In this document: positions 51,717-60,142 of the stretch, in pieces
Layout: every line of letters begins with the position of its first letter
Position numbering within the stretch: position 1 is the stretch's first letter
Origin: JAFAXD01 sp035472475
Lineage (GTDB): Bacteria; Pseudomonadota; Alphaproteobacteria; Rhizobiales; Xanthobacteraceae
Length of the DNA: 64,000 nucleotides
Direction: 5' to 3'
Assembly (NCBI GenBank): GCA_035472475.1
Contig: DATIPA010000068.1
Span: 1-64,000, forward strand
Notes under the pieces: generated by a model
What the model saw: the letters and a program-made list of their open reading frames with translations, nothing else
Told to the model about the DNA's origin: nothing
The model's database searches: none
Translations under genes and position numbers: made by a program

Positions 51717-52703
51717 ATGGCATCGAAAGCGATCAGCGCCCAACGTCGCCGCGCCGCGCGCGGGCTTGCGCTCGCCCTCGCTCTATCAACTCCCGCGCTC
51801 GCGCAGGACTATCCGGCGCGCCCGGTGCGGATCATTTCGCAAGCCGGCATCGGCAGCGCGCCTGACGTCATGGCGCGCATCGTCGCCGACCAACTGGGCA
51901 AGGCCTGGGGCCAGCAAGCGATCATCATCAATCGTCCGGGCGCGAGCGGCGCCAACGCGGCCCAGATGGCGGCGGGCGCGGAGCCCGACGGCTACACATT
52001 ATTCATGGCGAATTCGTCGACCTTCACCATCATGCCGGAGACCCAGACCAAGCTCACGTTCGACGTTGCGCGGGACTTCGTGCCGGTCGGCTTCGTGGCC
52101 GAGCAGCCGATGCTGATTGCAGTCACCGCCGCGCTTCCGGTCGCGACGCTGGCGGAGTTGATCGCGCTCGCCAAGGAACGCCCCGGCCAACTCCTGTATG
52201 CGGCCAATGCCGGCGGGTCGACCCCCAACATCACTGGCGAATTTTTCCGTGAACGCGCCGGTATCGACATCGCCTATGTGTCCTACCCGGGCGCGGCTGC
52301 CGGACTGACCGACGTGGTTGCCGGCCGGGTCCAGATCATCATCGAGGGATTGCCGGCGCTGCTCGGCGCGGTCGAAGGCCGCTCGATCCGGCCGCTGGCA
52401 GTGCTGGCGTCAACGCGCTTGCCGAATCTTCCCGACGTGCCGGTCGCGGGCGACACGCTGCCAGGCTTTGTGGCGACCGGCTGGTCGGCGCTCATGGCGC
52501 GCACCGGAACGCCGCCCGAGATCGTGCGCAAGATTTCCGCCGACATGATCGCGGGCCTCGATCCGCCGGACGTGCGTGCGCGGTTCGCGCAGCTCGGAGC
52601 CTATGTCAAGCCGATGTCGCCCGAGGCTCTCGCTGTCTACATTCAAATGCAGCAGACCCTTTGGCGGCCGGTCGTGCGCAAGGTCTTGGCCAAGGGCCAT
52701 TGA
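51717..52703 (+). CDS. Bug-family tripartite tricarboxylate transporter receptor
   Basis: 328-residue periplasmic receptor of the TctC/Bug family. The signal peptide ends STPALAQDYPARPVRII; PARPVRII and GSAPDVMARIVADQLGKAWGQQ are family hallmarks, as is RPGASGANAAQMAAGAEPDGYTLFM (seen as RPGASGANAAQ and EPDGYTLFM). It is an orphan: no TctA/TctB permease gene is adjacent. Ligand not predictable, possibly a carboxylate or aromatic acid. ATG chosen at 51717; the preceding repeat leaves no ribosome-binding site that I can name. Confidence 0.92.
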   Translation: MASKAISAQRRRAARGLALALALSTPALAQDYPARPVRIISQAGIGSAPDVMARIVADQLGKAWGQQAIIINRPGASGANAAQMAAGAEPDGYTLFMANSSTFTIMPETQTKLTFDVARDFVPVGFVAEQPMLIAVTAALPVATLAELIALAKERPGQLLYAANAGGSTPNITGEFFRERAGIDIAYVSYPGAAAGLTDVVAGRVQIIIEGLPALLGAVEGRSIRPLAVLASTRLPNLPDVPVAGDTLPGFVATGWSALMARTGTPPEIVRKISADMIAGLDPPDVRARFAQLGAYVKPMSPEALAVYIQMQQTLWRPVVRKVLAKGH

Positions 52704-52743
52704 AATCGTTTGCCGACGGCAAGACGGATGGAGGGCGTTGCGC

Positions 52744-53133
52744 ATGATCGACCATATCGGCTTTCCGGTTTCCAACTACGAGCGCTCGAAGGCGTTCTAC
52801 ACGCTCGCGCTGGCCCCGCTCGGTTACACGCTGGCCATGGAAGTCGGTCCGGAGCAGACCGAGGGCGGCAACGCCGCCGCGGGATTCGGGGCCAGCGGCA
52901 AACCGGACTTCTGGATCGGGTCGGAAGGCGGGATCAATCGCCCGCTGCACGTTGCGATCGCCGCCAAAGACCGCGCCGCGGTTGATGCGTTCTATCACGC
53001 GGCGCTCGCGGCCGGCGGCAAGGACAATGGCGCGCCCGGCCTGCGGCCGCACTACCATCCCAACTACTACGGTGCGTTCGTGCTCGATCCCGACGGACAC
53101 AACATCGAGGCAGTCTGTCACGCGCCGGCGTGA
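52744..53133 (+). CDS. VOC-family (glyoxalase-like) protein
   Basis: 129-residue vicinal-oxygen-chelate protein. MIDHIGFPVSNYERSKAFYT, then ALAPLGYTLAM, the PLHVAIAAKDRAAVDAFY second repeat and FVLDPDGHNIEAVCH with the C-terminal Glu. His4 and Glu near 124 are likely metal ligands. GGAGGG precedes the ATG at 52744. It is a small-molecule VOC enzyme or resistance-type protein; the substrate is unknown. Convergent with argG, 17 bases between stops. Confidence 0.87.
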   Translation: MIDHIGFPVSNYERSKAFYTLALAPLGYTLAMEVGPEQTEGGNAAAGFGASGKPDFWIGSEGGINRPLHVAIAAKDRAAVDAFYHAALAAGGKDNGAPGLRPHYHPNYYGAFVLDPDGHNIEAVCHAPA

Positions 53134-53150
53134 TCGGCGCGATCAGTTCC

Positions 53151-54383
53151 CTACAGCTTCAGTTTCTTCTTGCGCTGCCCCAGCGTGCGCAGGCGCAGCG
53201 CGTTGAGGCGAATGAAGCCCGCGGCATCGCGCTGATCGTAAGCGACAGCGCCCTCCTCAAAGGTGACCAGGTCCTGATCGTAGAGCGAATACGGGCTCTC
53301 GCGCCCGATCACGCTCACGCTGCCCTTGTAGAGCTTCAATCGCACGTTGCCGGTCACATAGGTCTGCGATTTGTCGATCGCGGACTGCAGCATTTCGCGC
53401 TCGGGCGTGAACCAGAACCCGTAATAGATCAGTTCGGCGTATTTCGGCATCAACTCGTCTTTGAGATGAGCCGCGCCACGATCGAGCGTGATCTGTTCGA
53501 TGCCGCGATGCGCCGCCAGCAGGATAGTTCCGCCGGGGGTCTCGTACATGCCGCGCGACTTCATGCCGACGAACCGGTTTTCGACGAGATCGAGCCGGCC
53601 GATGCCGTGCTGGCGCCCGAGCCGATTGAGCTCGGCGAGCAACGCCGCCGGTCCAAGCTTCTTGCCGTCGATTGCAACCGCGTCGCCGCGCTCGAATGCG
53701 ACCGTGATGACGGCGCCCTCCTCGGGCGCGTCCTGCGGGTCGAGCGTGCGGGAATAGACGTAGTCCGGCACTTCCTGCGCCGGATCTTCCAGCACTTTTC
53801 CTTCCGAGGAGGTGTGCAGCAGGTTGGCGTCGACCGAGAACGGCGCTTCCCCGCGCTTGTCCTTGGCGATCGGGATCTGATGCTGTTCGGCGAACTCGAT
53901 CAGCTTGGTGCGCGAGGTCAGGTCCCATTCGCGCCACGGCGCGATCACCTTCACGTCCGGCTTGAGCGCATAGTAGGTGAGCTCGAACCGCACCTGGTCG
54001 TTGCCCTTGCCGGTCGCGCCATGCGCGACCGCGTCGGCGCCGACCTTCTCGGCGATCTCGATCTGCTTCTTGGCAATCAGCGGCCGCGCGATCGAGGTGC
54101 CGAGTAGATACTGGCCCTCGTAGACCGTGTTGGCGCGGAACATCGGAAACACGTAGTCGCGTACGAACTCGTCGCGCAGATCCTCGATGAAGATGTTCTC
54201 CGGCTTGATGCCGAGCAGCAGCGCCTTGGCTCGCGCCGGCTCGAGCTCCTCGCCCTGGCCAAGATCGGCCGTGAACGTCACGACTTCGCAGCCATAGGTC
54301 GTCTGCAACCATTTCAGAATGATCGAAGTATCCAGCCCGCCCGAGTAGGCGAGCACGACTTTCTTGACGTCGGTTCGAGGCAT
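53151..54383 (-). CDS. argG: Argininosuccinate synthase
   Basis: 410-residue ATP-dependent ligase joining citrulline and aspartate. The P-loop-like AYSGGLDTSIILKW is at residues 12-25; GKGNDQVRFELTYYAL, YETPGGTILLAAHRGIEQITLDRG and GRESPYSLY are the remaining landmarks. The ATG at 54383 gives the family start PRTDVKKVVLAYSGG. The 207 bases to the divergent HCCA-isomerase gene hold no other feature I can name. Confidence 0.97.
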   Translation of the reverse strand: MPRTDVKKVVLAYSGGLDTSIILKWLQTTYGCEVVTFTADLGQGEELEPARAKALLLGIKPENIFIEDLRDEFVRDYVFPMFRANTVYEGQYLLGTSIARPLIAKKQIEIAEKVGADAVAHGATGKGNDQVRFELTYYALKPDVKVIAPWREWDLTSRTKLIEFAEQHQIPIAKDKRGEAPFSVDANLLHTSSEGKVLEDPAQEVPDYVYSRTLDPQDAPEEGAVITVAFERGDAVAIDGKKLGPAALLAELNRLGRQHGIGRLDLVENRFVGMKSRGMYETPGGTILLAAHRGIEQITLDRGAAHLKDELMPKYAELIYYGFWFTPEREMLQSAIDKSQTYVTGNVRLKLYKGSVSVIGRESPYSLYDQDLVTFEEGAVAYDQRDAAGFIRLNALRLRTLGQRKKKLKL

Positions 54384-54590
54384 GAAACCGCTATGTCCTT
54401 AATCTTGGCGATGCCGTCACGGGCCGCGCCGGACTATAGGGAGAACAGGCCGCCCCGCAAGGCCGGGCAGATCACAAAGGTCGTCGGCACGCGCGCGAGT
54501 TGACCCGAGCTGGCGCCGATAAGATGCTGCGCGGCATTGACGGTTTCAGGTCGGGCTGACGCCCGCGCTGCTTGCCGAAGGGCTCCCGCG

Positions 54591-55205
54591 ATGTCCGGCA
54601 TGCTCGACTTCTTCTTCGAGTTCGCCTCGACCTATTCCTATCCGGCCGCGCTGCGCATCGGCGCGGTTGCTCGTACCGCGGGGGTGACGGTTCGGTGGCG
54701 GCCGTTTCTGCTCGGTCCGATCTTCAGGACGCAGGGATATGACACGTCGCCGTTCAACGTTCACGAGGCGAAAGGCCGTTACATGTGGCGCGACCTCGCG
54801 CGTACCTGCGAGAACCTCGGGCTGCCGTTTCGGCGCCCCGAGCCGTTTCCGCAAAACGGGCTGCTGGCGGCGCGCGTCGCCTACGTTGGCCTCGACGAGG
54901 ACTGGGGCGAGGCATTCTGCCGCGCGGTGTTCACGGCCGAGTTCGGGCAGGGGCTTGAGATCGGCAGCGAAGCCGTGATCCGCGATTTGCTTGTCGGGCT
55001 CGCGCAACAGCCCGATGCGATCCTTGCACGCGCGCGTTCCGACGAGATCAAAACTCGCTTGCGCGCCACGACCGAGGAAGCCCAGCGGCTTGGCATATTC
55101 GGCGCACCGAACTTCGTGGTGGGCGATGAGCTGTTCTGGGGCAACGATCGTCTCGAACAGGCAATCTGTTATGCGGTGCGGCGCAACACGAGCGAGCGAT
55201 CGTGA
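54591..55205 (+). CDS. 2-hydroxychromene-2-carboxylate isomerase-like (DsbA fold) protein
   Basis: 204-residue thioredoxin-fold protein of the HCCA isomerase/kappa-GST family. LDFFFEFASTYSYPAALRIG near the N-terminus, WRPFLLGPIFRTQGYDTSPF, and the C-terminal FGAPNFVVGDELFWGNDRL are characteristic. The catalytic Ser is the one in the FASTYSYP segment. It may act in aromatic ring-cleavage pathways or as a glutathione-dependent isomerase. ATG 54591 was chosen; the frame is open upstream to 54537. Confidence 0.88.
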   Translation: MSGMLDFFFEFASTYSYPAALRIGAVARTAGVTVRWRPFLLGPIFRTQGYDTSPFNVHEAKGRYMWRDLARTCENLGLPFRRPEPFPQNGLLAARVAYVGLDEDWGEAFCRAVFTAEFGQGLEIGSEAVIRDLLVGLAQQPDAILARARSDEIKTRLRATTEEAQRLGIFGAPNFVVGDELFWGNDRLEQAICYAVRRNTSERS

Positions 55206-55423
55206 ACCCGGCGTGAACGCCCGCCATTTAATCAAGATCACTGACGACTGCCGCCGGGTGCGCTATTTGGGCCATTACTGCTCGACCGTCGGAGTTGATA
55301 GAATGGCGCAGGAGTTCGCCACATCGGTCGGCAGTATGAACCTATCCGGTTCAGGTCCCGACCTGGTCAGAACGACATGTACACGCGGTATCGCACATCC
55401 GCCGCGACCCTGAGGAGGCTTGC
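55206..55423 (+). other. Intergenic with a GTTC...GAAC hairpin
   Basis: About 217 bases upstream of the DUF3551 pair. A hairpin-like string GGTTCAGGTC-CC-GACCTGGTCAGAAC lies at about 55349-55374: AGGTC pairs with GACCT and GTTC with GAAC across a bulge. This may be an upstream regulatory structure or terminator of the isomerase gene. No promoter element is called. Confidence 0.3.
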
Positions 55424-55684
55424 ATCCGCACGATCCGTATCCTCGCGCTTTTGGCGACCGCGACGGTTGCGTTCGCGGCGAGCGCGAAGCCAAGCGCCGC
55501 CATGGTGATCTATCCGTGGTGTGCCGAGTATGGCGGAAGGAGCTTTGGCGCGGAGAATTGCGGGTTCGTGACGTTCAAACAATGCCTGGCGACGATCGCG
55601 GGCAACGGCGGCTTCTGCAAACCGGACCCTTGGTACCCGCCGTATCCGCCGCCACCGAGCGGCGCCCGACCGATCTGGCGATGA
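55424..55684 (+). CDS. DUF3551 family secreted protein, probable ATC start
   Basis: 86 residues if translation begins at ATC 55424-55426. From there the sequence reads as a normal signal peptide (RTIRILALLATATVAFAASAKPSAA) then MVIYPWCAEYGG, ENCGFVTFKQCLAT and GNGGFCKPDPWYPPYPPP, the Cys-rich DUF3551 pattern. GAGGAGG lies five bases before the ATC, just as GAGGAG precedes the ATG of the tandem paralogue at 55718. The only other in-frame starts (TTG 55451) leave a truncated signal peptide. Either a rare non-ATG start or a recent start-codon mutation. Family function unknown. Confidence 0.7.
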   Translation: MRTIRILALLATATVAFAASAKPSAAMVIYPWCAEYGGRSFGAENCGFVTFKQCLATIAGNGGFCKPDPWYPPYPPPPSGARPIWR

Positions 55685-55717
55685 GGTTGCCGCCACGGTC
55701 ACAATGAGGAGTTCGCC

Positions 55718-55978
55718 ATGAGACTCATCACAGCATTTGGATTGACAGGGTTGGTCGCGCTTGGCCTGGCGGCAAGTGTGCAACCGAGCGCCGCGATGGT
55801 GCTCTACCCGTGGTGTGCCCAATACGGCGGGCGCCTGGGCGGCAGCCAGAATTGCGGCTTCACCAGTTTTGCGCAATGTCAGGCGACCCGCGCCGGCAAC
55901 GGCGGCTTCTGCGTCCCCAACCCATGGTACAAACCGTATCCGCCACCGACGAGCTATGCACCGCCGCTGTGGCGATGA
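55718..55978 (+). CDS. DUF3551 family secreted protein, paralogue of the preceding gene
   Basis: 86 residues from ATG 55718, preceded by GAGGAG. Signal peptide MRLITAFGLTGLVALGLAAS is followed by the same pattern as the upstream gene: MVLYPWCAQYGG, QNCGFTSFAQCQAT, GNGGFCVPNPWYKPYPPP. The four cysteines and their spacing are conserved, so the pair arose by tandem duplication. Family members are abundant in Bradyrhizobium and relatives; their function is unknown. Confidence 0.88.
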   Translation: MRLITAFGLTGLVALGLAASVQPSAAMVLYPWCAQYGGRLGGSQNCGFTSFAQCQATRAGNGGFCVPNPWYKPYPPPTSYAPPLWR

Positions 55979-56010
55979 GCACGCCGGCTCTCCGCCACAG
56001 ATCGGGCGAT

Positions 56011-56059
56011 GAGCATGATCCCGAAAAGTGGATACCAGTCTTCAGAAAAGATCATGCTC
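56011..56059. repeat. GAGCATGATC palindromic intergenic repeat, copy 2
   Basis: Same element as 31548-31596: GAGCATGATCCCGAAAAGTGG arm, then CAGTC-TTCAG centre and GATCATGCTC. It is between the second DUF3551 gene and proB, on the convergent side, and could serve as terminator for either. Confidence 0.85.
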
Positions 56060-56074
56060 CAACAATAGGCGGAC

Positions 56075-57205
56075 TTACACCCGCCCAACGACCAGATCGT
56101 CGCGGTGGATCATCTCGGCGCGCCCCTCCAGCCCGAGGATCAACACAATGTCACTCGATGACTTACCTTTGATGCGCTCGGCGTCCTCGGCATCATAGGC
56201 GACGAGGCCGCGTCCGACTTCGGCTCCGTCCGGGCCGCGCACCACGACCGCATCGCCGCGCGCAAAGCGTCCGTCGACGCGAATCACGCCGGCCGGCAGA
56301 AGGCTGCGGCCGCCGCGCAATGCCGCAACGGCGCCGGCGTCGATCGTGAGCGTGCCGCGCGGCTCGAGCGATCCGGCGATCCACCGCTTGCGCGCCGTCA
56401 CAGGATTGGCGGGCGTCAGAAACCAGGTGCAGCGCGCGCCGTCGGCTATCGCGCGCAGCGGATGCGTGACGTGGCCGGATGCGATCACCATGTGAGTGCC
56501 GGCGGTGGTCGCGATCTTGCCGGCTTCGATCTTGGTCTGCATCCCGCCGCGCGACAGTTCGGAGCCTGCGGTGCCGGCCATCAACTCGATCTCCGGCGTA
56601 ATGCGCTCGACGATCGGGATCAGCTTCGCGTCGGCGTTCGCATGCGGCGGAGCATCATAAAGTCCGTCGACGTCGGACAGCAGCACCAGCAAATCGGCGC
56701 TGGTCATGGTGGCGACCCGGGCCGCCAGCCGATCGTTGTCGCCATAGCGAATTTCGGTGGTCGCAACGGTGTCGTTCTCGTTGATGACCGGAACGGCACG
56801 CCATTCGAGCAACTTGGCGATCGTGGAACGCGCGTTGAGATAGCGGCGGCGCTCTTCGGTATCGCCAAGCGTGACCAGGATCTGCCCGGCCCCGATGCCA
56901 TGGCGGCCGAGCGCTTCGGACCAGGTGCGCGCGAGCGCGATCTGGCCCACGGCGGCCGCTGCTTGGCTGTCTTCGAGCTGCAGCGGACCGGGCGGCAGTT
57001 TTAAAACGGCGCGGCCGAGCGAGATCGCGCCCGAGGATACGACCATCACGTCGCGCCGCTCGCCATGCAGGCGCGCGAGGTCGTCAACCAGCGACGCAAG
57101 CCAATCCTCGTGAATACGGCCGCCGTCGCTGTCGACCAGCAACGAGGAGCCGACCTTGACCACGATCCGGCGAAAGTCGGCGAGGGCCGGTTTTTTGCGC
57201 GACAT
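56075..57205 (-). CDS. proB: Glutamate 5-kinase
   Basis: 376-residue first enzyme of proline synthesis. The kinase domain starts DFRRIVVKVGSSLLVD and contains VVSSGAISLGRAVL, VINENDTVATTEIRYGDNDRLAARVA and the MQTKIEAGKIATTAGTHMVIASG block (split for brevity); a C-terminal PUA domain ends the protein. The ATG at 57205 gives the family start; the frame continues open to 57301. Normally adjacent to obgE; here a DoxX gene on the other strand lies between. Confidence 0.95.
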   Translation of the reverse strand: MSRKKPALADFRRIVVKVGSSLLVDSDGGRIHEDWLASLVDDLARLHGERRDVMVVSSGAISLGRAVLKLPPGPLQLEDSQAAAAVGQIALARTWSEALGRHGIGAGQILVTLGDTEERRRYLNARSTIAKLLEWRAVPVINENDTVATTEIRYGDNDRLAARVATMTSADLLVLLSDVDGLYDAPPHANADAKLIPIVERITPEIELMAGTAGSELSRGGMQTKIEAGKIATTAGTHMVIASGHVTHPLRAIADGARCTWFLTPANPVTARKRWIAGSLEPRGTLTIDAGAVAALRGGRSLLPAGVIRVDGRFARGDAVVVRGPDGAEVGRGLVAYDAEDAERIKGKSSSDIVLILGLEGRAEMIHRDDLVVGRV

Positions 57206-57336
57206 TTCCAACCCTATCGGCGAACCATCCGCTGCCGCGCGGGTTCCTAGCATAGTCGACGCAGTTTCGTCATGGCCGTCGGGGTCCCCGTGCGCGGCCA
57301 TCGACGTCTCTGTGAAACCGCAGTGAGAGATTCCTC

Positions 57337-57837
57337 ATGACCGTCCTTGCCTACGCCCGCAAACTCGCGACTTCCTCTCTACCCGTTCCGACGGCGTGGT
57401 ATGCCATCCCGCTGCGGCTTATAGTCGGGTTTGGCTTCATGCAACACGGCTACGCGAAGATCGCCCGTGGCCCCGACGATTTCATCAATATCCTGCATGC
57501 CATCGGGGTTCCGGTCCCGTTTTTGCTAGGTTGGGCGACGATCCTTGTCGAATTGATCGGGGGGTTGCTCATCCTGCTCGGGGCGTTTGTCCCCCTCGCA
57601 GCGATACCGATGATCGTCGTCCTTATCGTAGCGATCGTCTCCGTGCATCTTCCCAACGGCTTTAGTTCAATCAAGCTCCAGTCCTTCGATGCCGCCGGCG
57701 CTCATTTTGGACCGCCGGGGTATGAGACGGACCTTCTTTATGTCGCAGCCCTGATTGCATTGTGTTTGGGCGGTGCCGGCCCAATGTCGGTCGATGGACT
57801 TCTGAACCGAGTAAGATCAACTGCGACTTCCAGCTAA
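57337..57837 (+). CDS. DoxX family membrane protein
   Basis: 166-residue DoxX/DoxD-like protein with four membrane helices: PLRLIVGFGFMQHGYAKIARG (the family G-x-x-F-x-x-H-G-x-x-K signature), GWATILVELIGGLLILLGAF, PMIVVLIVAIVSVHLPNG and LLYVAALIALCLGGAG. It sits on the plus strand between proB and obgE, an otherwise conserved block, and its codon use looks slightly less GC-extreme than its neighbours. Function uncertain; DoxX proteins are linked to redox and stress. Confidence 0.9.
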   Translation: MTVLAYARKLATSSLPVPTAWYAIPLRLIVGFGFMQHGYAKIARGPDDFINILHAIGVPVPFLLGWATILVELIGGLLILLGAFVPLAAIPMIVVLIVAIVSVHLPNGFSSIKLQSFDAAGAHFGPPGYETDLLYVAALIALCLGGAGPMSVDGLLNRVRSTATSS

Positions 57838-57868
57838 ACCCCGTGCGCTGAAAGGTCGGCGCGGCCCG

Positions 57869-58891
57869 TCAGGCAGTCGGGGTGCGCTCGCGTGACGGCG
57901 CAGCAGTTCGGTCGATGGCCGCCTGGAGGGCGCGAACCACCTCCGGGACGCCCTGTCCGGTTGCGCCCGAGACAATCAGCGGCGTCGTTTTGGCGGCGCG
58001 CTTGAGGCGCGCGACTTGTTGTTTGATCTGGTCGGGCGTCAGCGCGTCGGCTTTGTTGAGCGCCACCACCTCAGGCTTATCAATAAGATCATGCCCATAG
58101 GCGGCTAGCTCGGCGCGCACGGTCTTGTAGGCCTCGCCCGCGTGCTCGACCGTACCGTCGACGAGATGCAGCAACGCGCGGCAGCGCTCGACGTGACCCA
58201 GAAAACGGTCGCCCAGCCCGACGCCCTCATGCGCGCCCTCGATCAAGCCCGGGATATCAGCCAGCACGAATTCACGCCCGTCCTGGCGCACGACCCCGAG
58301 TTGCGGATGCAGCGTGGTGAACGGATAATCGGCAATCTTGGGCTTGGCGGCGCTCACCGCCGCGAGGAACGTCGACTTGCCGGCGTTCGGCAAACCGATC
58401 AGTCCGGCATCCGCGATCAGCTTGAGCTGCAACCAGATCGTGCGCGCTTCGCCGGGTTGTCCCGGATTGGCACGGCGCGGCGCCCGATTGGTCGACGTTG
58501 TGAAATGCGCGTTGCCGAAGCCGCCGTTGCCGCCCTTCGCGATCAACACGCGGTCGCCGACCTTGGTCAAGTCGGCGAGCAGCGTTTCATTGTCTTCGTC
58601 GAAGATTTGCGTGCCGACCGGGACCTTGAGCACCACGTCCGCCCCGCGCGCGCCGGAGCGGTTGCGCCCCATGCCATGGCCACCGTTCTTCGCCTTGAAG
58701 TGCTGCTGATACCGGTAGTCGATCAGGGTGTTGAGCCCGTCGACGCATTGCGCGACCACATCACCGCCGCGGCCGCCATCGCCGCCGTCCGGTCCGCCGA
58801 ACTCGATGAACTTCTCGCGCCGGAATGACACGCAGCCGTTCCCGCCCGCGCCCGAACTGATGTAGATCTTGGCTTGGTCGAGAAATTTCAT
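57869..58891 (-). CDS. obgE: GTPase ObgE/CgtA
   Basis: 340-residue ribosome-biogenesis GTPase. The Gly-rich N-terminal Obg fold (YISSGAGGNGCVSFRREK, GGDGGRGGDVV) is followed by the G domain with G1 GLPNAGKST at 166-174, DIPGLIEGAHEGVGLG (G3) and NKADALT (G4). The C-terminal TGS-like tail of some Obg proteins is short. It is upstream of proB in the transcription direction. Confidence 0.97.
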   Translation of the reverse strand: MKFLDQAKIYISSGAGGNGCVSFRREKFIEFGGPDGGDGGRGGDVVAQCVDGLNTLIDYRYQQHFKAKNGGHGMGRNRSGARGADVVLKVPVGTQIFDEDNETLLADLTKVGDRVLIAKGGNGGFGNAHFTTSTNRAPRRANPGQPGEARTIWLQLKLIADAGLIGLPNAGKSTFLAAVSAAKPKIADYPFTTLHPQLGVVRQDGREFVLADIPGLIEGAHEGVGLGDRFLGHVERCRALLHLVDGTVEHAGEAYKTVRAELAAYGHDLIDKPEVVALNKADALTPDQIKQQVARLKRAAKTTPLIVSGATGQGVPEVVRALQAAIDRTAAPSRERTPTA

Positions 58892-58906
58892 GATCTGCGC
58901 GAACAG

Positions 58907-58984
58907 CTAGTGCCGCCGATTTGAAGTTCCTGCATCGCCTGCCGCACGCTCGTTCAGGAACTTCAAATCGGTAAATGGCCCTAG
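58907..58984. repeat. CTAG-bounded palindromic element 1
   Basis: A 78-base palindrome. Perfect 17-bp arms CCGATTTGAAGTTCCTG (58916-58932) and CAGGAACTTCAAATCGG (58955-58971) flank a 22-base loop. Outside the arms the ends CTAGTGCC (58907) and GGCCCTAG (58977-58984) are also nearly inverted. A related element with different arms lies 13 bases away. Looks like a small palindromic repeat or miniature mobile element. Confidence 0.75.
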
Positions 58985-58997
58985 AATCAGATACTTG

Positions 58998-59073
58998 CTA
59001 GTGCCCCTTTTGTTTCCGAAGTTCGTGTCAGAGGTGCCGCGATGTACCACGAACTTCGGAAACGGGGCGCTAG
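58998..59073. repeat. CTAG-bounded palindromic element 2
   Basis: A 76-base palindrome. Perfect 16-bp arms GTTTCCGAAGTTCGTG (59012-59027) and CACGAACTTCGGAAAC (59048-59063) flank a 20-base loop. The ends are CTAGTGCCCC and GGGGCGCTAG, inverted with one mismatch. It shares the CTAG-GCC end and a GAAGTTC(C/G)TG half-arm with element 1, so the two are related. Confidence 0.78.
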
Positions 59074-59427
59074 GTCGTGCCCAACGCCAGCGCGGGCGCA
59101 AGGCCAACCGCTCGACAAACCATGAAATCCAAATTGTGGGAAGGTCGTCGCCAAAAACTACGTCGGGAGGGGCCAGGATGGGCTGTGCCCTACTGATGGT
59201 GCCCGGTAGGCCGCTCCCGAACGTGTCGCTCGTGTCGACTTGGCCGCTACGCCACGGTCCGAACGCCGCCGTGGCGATCTACGCGGCCGATCTGGCCCGG
59301 GGGCATGAGACCTTCCTTTCGTCGCGTGCCGCAGACCGAGAAGTCCGCAACCGAGTTGAAGCGTCCTCCTGTTGGCGGACGCTGTCAACCCCGGAGAGCT
59401 TGGTGTCACAAGTCGAATTGTTATTCG
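59074..59427. other. Intergenic, no gene supported
   Basis: Between element 2 and the GNAT stop. Short open stretches exist on both strands, but none has a start signal, codon pattern or motif I recognise. Possibly decayed sequence left of an old insertion; the region is bounded on one side by the palindromes. Confidence 0.4.
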
Positions 59428-60024
59428 TTATGCGACCCGGCGAGCGCGGCCCCAGCTCTTCAAAGACGCCCAGATGCCACGATCAAGGCGAAAGCGATCG
59501 CACGGCACGGACGAGTTCATGGCGCGGATCCGATAGAGCCCTACGCCGGTCCATTGGAAACCGCATTTTTCGAGCACCCGGCGCGACGCCGGATTGCTGA
59601 CGCGGGCGCCGGCCTGCAGGGCTTCGTGTTCGAGATGCTCGAAGGCGTAATCGATGACGGCACGTGCCGCCTCGGTTGCGAAACCTCGCCCCCAATACGG
59701 CGCGCCGAGCCAATAGCCGAGTTCCGGCGTCGGGCCGTCGCGCATGTCGATGCCGCACGCGCCGACCGGCGCGCCGTCCAGCGTGATCAGGAATGTCTGT
59801 TTGCAGAGATCCGCGTTGACGCACGAGATCCACTCGTCGGCGTCGGCCTGCCGGTAAGGGTGCGGAATGCGGGCAGTATTCTCAGCGACGCGACGGTCGC
59901 TCGCGAGCGTGACAATGGCTTTAGCGTCCTCGAGGCGCGGCGCACGCAGCACAAGCCGCTCGGTCTCGAGGACGGGGGTACTGCCTTCTCGGTAAGTGTC
60001 GCGAATTTCTTCCAGTAAGGTCAT
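59428..60024 (-). CDS. GNAT-family N-acetyltransferase (RimJ/RimL-like)
   Basis: 198-residue acetyltransferase. The N-terminal LETERLVLRAPRLEDAKAIV is typical of the RimJ/RimL group, followed by ELGYWLGAPYWGRGFATEAARAVIDYAF, the acetyl-CoA motif (WGRGFATEA), and ARVSNPASRRVLEKCGFQWTG (motif B). The ATG at 60022-60024 was chosen; the frame is open to 60081. Its place between rpmA and obgE is conserved in Hyphomicrobiales. Confidence 0.9.
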   Translation of the reverse strand: MTLLEEIRDTYREGSTPVLETERLVLRAPRLEDAKAIVTLASDRRVAENTARIPHPYRQADADEWISCVNADLCKQTFLITLDGAPVGACGIDMRDGPTPELGYWLGAPYWGRGFATEAARAVIDYAFEHLEHEALQAGARVSNPASRRVLEKCGFQWTGVGLYRIRAMNSSVPCDRFRLDRGIWASLKSWGRARRVA

Positions 60025-60142
60025 GACACGGGCTCCTGGTGAAAGCGAAAAGGGGATCCGGCATCCCGTCTCCCCTTCCAAGAACCCGAATTTAGGGTCC
60101 GCCGGTTCGACTGGGTGCCGGCGGACTGCGATGGTCCACCGT

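Noticed and set aside
53151..54590. Open plus-strand frame over argG
   Set aside because: Reverse shadow of argG; no motif or ribosome-binding site.
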